In this document: positions 62,287 to 64,000 of the stretch, one piece after another | How the letters are laid out: every line of letters starts with the position of its first letter | How positions within the stretch are numbered: position 1 is the first letter of the stretch | Assembly: GCF_002795245.1 (NCBI RefSeq) | Contig: NZ_PGVG01000005.1 | Coordinates: forward strand, 124,001 to 188,000 | Reading direction: 5' to 3' | DNA length: 64,000 nucleotides | Source: Bradyrhizobium forestalis | GTDB taxonomy: Bacteria; Pseudomonadota; Alphaproteobacteria; Rhizobiales; Xanthobacteraceae | The notes under the pieces: generated by a model | Seen by the model: the letters and a program-made list of their open reading frames with translations, nothing else | Databases searched by the model: none | Told to the model about the DNA's origin: nothing | Position numbers and translations under genes: made by a program

Positions 62287-62934
62287 ATGCGTCAGCTTCC
62301 CAAAAAGCTACAGCCGCCTGCTTCCCAGTTCGAAAAGCCCGCCAAGGAGCGTTTGATCGAAACCGCCGACAAGCTGTTTCGGCTGCTCGGGATCAGGGCC
62401 GCCCCAAGCTTGATCGCTCACGAGGCGCATACGAACATGGACACCTTGATCAAGTATTTCGGCCATGGTGATCCGTTGGCGGGTCAATTCATCAAGTCGT
62501 TGATTGCGGAGTGTGAGGACTATTGGCGCGGTCTCGCCGCGGAATATCCGGACGATCCTGAGGCACAGCTGCGGGAGTGGCTTGCCTACGAGGAGGATCA
62601 GATTGGTTACATGATGGAGCCCCGGGTCTTACTTTCGCGCACGGCGGCGGAATTGTTCGAGCCTCGCACGCAGCATCCCCCGCTGTTGAGGGCGATCGAA
62701 GAATATTGGCAGGCGGAGCGGCGGCGGGTGGTCGGGCTGTGTAAGGCCGCAAAGCTGCGCGATTCCTTGGAGCTCGCAGATAAGCTGCTTCTGCTGGTGC
62801 ACGGCGCACGCAACGAGCGGGGGGCTTACGGGCGCTTGACTCCGAGTCGCGTGCTCCAGAAGGCCGGAATCGAGCTTATGATCATCCACGGAGCTGCTGA
62901 TAGGTTCGCGGCCGGCCACCCCGATTTGGATTGA
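62287..62934 (+). CDS. TetR/AcrR-family transcriptional regulator
   Basis: A 215-residue regulator. The N-terminal HTH reads KERLIETADKLFRLLGIRAA, PSLIAHEAHTNMDTLIKYFG, HGDPLAGQFIKSLI, the TetR_N pattern. The rest is helical (EDQIGYMMEPRVLLSRTAAE and RRVVGLCKAAKLRDSLELAD). ATG 62287 is preferred over the longer frame from 62098. It is followed eight bases later by a small gene on the same strand. Ligand and targets are unknown. Confidence 0.85.
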   Translation: MRQLPKKLQPPASQFEKPAKERLIETADKLFRLLGIRAAPSLIAHEAHTNMDTLIKYFGHGDPLAGQFIKSLIAECEDYWRGLAAEYPDDPEAQLREWLAYEEDQIGYMMEPRVLLSRTAAELFEPRTQHPPLLRAIEEYWQAERRRVVGLCKAAKLRDSLELADKLLLLVHGARNERGAYGRLTPSRVLQKAGIELMIIHGAADRFAAGHPDLD

Positions 62935-62942
62935 GACTGAAT

Positions 62943-63458
62943 ATGACCAAGACCAATGACGCCGCAGTGGTCGTCTTCACCTCGGAGACGCGGCAAGAGA
63001 TCCTGCAGAACGCGGGGTCGCGGGGCTGGGTCCTGAGTTCGAGAAGCGTCAAGCAATGCCCCTACCTTGTCTGCTGCAGGCGGCAGGACTGGAACAACAA
63101 GGCCGAGGGCATTTCGGCTCGGTCGGCATTCCTGGTCGGCCGGATTTCATCGCTCGTGCCGCTCGATGCATCCCAAAACTCGCGAGGGCAGGCTCGTTTC
63201 CACATCGGGATTTCGGAGTTCGCCGACATTGCTGTCGCGGATGCATGGCGCAGGGAGCTGCGCAACCCCATAGCCTATGCCAGCCTGAAGCAGCTCGGCA
63301 TTGAGCCCAAGCGGCTCAAGTTTCAACCGTTGCCCGACGCTCGGCCGACCGGTTCGGATCCGGCGCGGGCAGGGCTGACCATCGCCGACGCGAAGAGGGC
63401 GTTGGCTGCCACCTTCGGCGTGCGCCCCGAGGATATCGAGATCACCATCAAAGGATGA
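62943..63458 (+). CDS. Hypothetical protein in mobile region
   Basis: A 171-residue protein of no recognised family. Segments: DAAVVVFTSETRQEILQNAG, SRSVKQCPYLVCCRRQDWNN, EGISARSAFLVGRISSLVPL, and ISEFADIAVADAWRRELRNP. The tail (LTIADAKRALAATFGVRPED) looks like a small helical domain. ATG 62943 is eight bases after the TetR stop, so the pair is likely an operon. A regulatory or DNA-associated role is possible but not shown by sequence. Confidence 0.7.
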   Translation: MTKTNDAAVVVFTSETRQEILQNAGSRGWVLSSRSVKQCPYLVCCRRQDWNNKAEGISARSAFLVGRISSLVPLDASQNSRGQARFHIGISEFADIAVADAWRRELRNPIAYASLKQLGIEPKRLKFQPLPDARPTGSDPARAGLTIADAKRALAATFGVRPEDIEITIKG

Positions 63459-63563
63459 CCCGATTAACCAATGGCGCGGTCGTGGGCCATCTATCGAGAA
63501 CATATCTTTGAAGTATATGGATACAACGTGATATGGTTGGGGCCTGTCGTATAGAGAGGCCAC

Positions 63564-64000
63564 ATGAGTGATTTCCATATCGAGCATCTACCGCTTGCCG
63601 AGCTGAAGCCGAACCCCGCCAACGCCAGGCGGCATCCCCGCAAGCAGCTGCATCAGATCGCCGCCTCGATCCGCGAGTTCGGCTTCAACAGCATCGTGGT
63701 GGCCGATGAGGAGGGCATGATCCTGGTCGGCCATGGCCGCGTCGAGGGCGCGCGCATGGCAGGGCTGGAGCGGGTGCCGGTGCTGCGGGTCGGCCATTTG
63801 ACGGCCGCGCAGAAGATCGCGTTCTCGCTGGCCGACAACAAGATCGCGCTAAACTCGGACTGGGACATGGATCAGCTGCGCGAGCTCTGGCGCGAGTTGA
63901 TGGGTGTCGAGATCAACTTCGATGTGGAAGTAACCGGCTTTGAGACCGCCGAGATCGACCTGCTGGTGGACGGCGAAGCCAAGCGCGACAAGCCCGACCG
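63564..64000 (+). CDS. ParB/Srx-domain protein, N-terminal part (3' end outside window)
   Basis: The first 145 residues of a longer protein. The ParB-like N-terminal domain is clear: LPLAELKPNPANARRHPRKQ, LHQIAASIREFGFNSIVVAD, EEGMILVGHGRVEGARMAGL then ERVPVLRVGHLT (the GHGR motif typical of ParB/Srx nucleotide-binding domains). In prophages and mobile DNA such a domain is often fused to a DNA adenine or cytosine methylase, and the following LTAAQKIAFSLADNKIALNS is typical of that class. The C-terminal half cannot be seen. ATG 63564 is set by AGAGAGGC upstream. Confidence 0.88.
   Translation, partial: MSDFHIEHLPLAELKPNPANARRHPRKQLHQIAASIREFGFNSIVVADEEGMILVGHGRVEGARMAGLERVPVLRVGHLTAAQKIAFSLADNKIALNSDWDMDQLRELWRELMGVEINFDVEVTGFETAEIDLLVDGEAKRDKPD

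Noticed and set aside
56917..64000. Integrase, tRNA-linked attachment site or tRNA gene
   Set aside because: The region looks mobile, but no integrase, tRNA-like cloverleaf or direct-repeat att pair was seen in the window.

Overview
The window is GC-rich alphaproteobacterial DNA and most resembles a Bradyrhizobium or a close relative. Evidence: codon use is strongly G/C at third positions; genes have typical Rhizobiales architectures (CHASE2 cyclase, BTLCP peptidases, many tiny secreted proteins); and intergenic palindromic repeats are of the kind common in that group. No rRNA, tRNA or CRISPR array was recognised. The genus is an inference, not a measurement.

Left part (1-5.2 kb): the 3' end of pobA (4-hydroxybenzoate 3-monooxygenase), then on the minus strand a two-gene unit of a secreted FecR-like protein and a CHASE2 adenylate cyclase, and an HD-GYP response regulator. 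The HD-GYP gene is divergent from the next block, a complete plus-strand chemosensory operon (5.4-16.6 kb): STAS protein, CheY, CheA, CheW, MCP, CheW, MCP, CheR, CheB and a soluble MCP-like protein. Many of these genes overlap or abut. cheD and flagellar genes are absent.

From 16.8 to 25.3 kb lie short genes of mostly unknown function: a GrlR-like protein, a VanZ-like protein, several tiny secreted or membrane proteins, and a 395-aa membrane-anchored protein. They are interspersed with palindromic repeats, including a composite element found in opposite orientations at 19.6 and 21.5 kb.

From 25.3 to 56.7 kb is a large Wzx/Wzy-type exopolysaccharide locus. The conserved part has a Wza-like export lipoprotein, a WaaL/Wzy-type polymerase/ligase, a Wzc-type tyrosine autokinase, small secreted proteins, a pectate-lyase-like lipoprotein, a protein phosphatase and a second ligase-like membrane protein. 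The minus-strand part (40.4-50.3 kb) has the priming sugar transferase, flippase Wzx, polymerase Wzy, glycosyltransferases, two FkbM methyltransferases and a WcaF-type acetyltransferase; most of it is visibly richer in A+T than its flanks. fcl, gmd and a WcaI-type glycosyltransferase follow, so GDP-L-fucose is a likely sugar donor. LapG-like (BTLCP) cysteine peptidases occur at both ends of the locus.

The right end (56.9-64.0 kb) looks like mobile or prophage-derived DNA. It has a coupled minus-strand operon of a YqaJ exonuclease, an ERF annealing protein fused to an HNH/DUF968-like domain and an unknown 216-aa protein. Then come small unknown genes, an XRE regulator divergent from a PD-(D/E)XK-like protein, a TetR regulator, and the start of a ParB-domain protein cut by the window edge. 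No integrase or att site is visible. The least explained parts are the fused SSAP and its coupled partner, the XRE/nuclease-like pair, the soluble MCP-like protein, and the paralogous membrane-anchored proteins of the polysaccharide locus.
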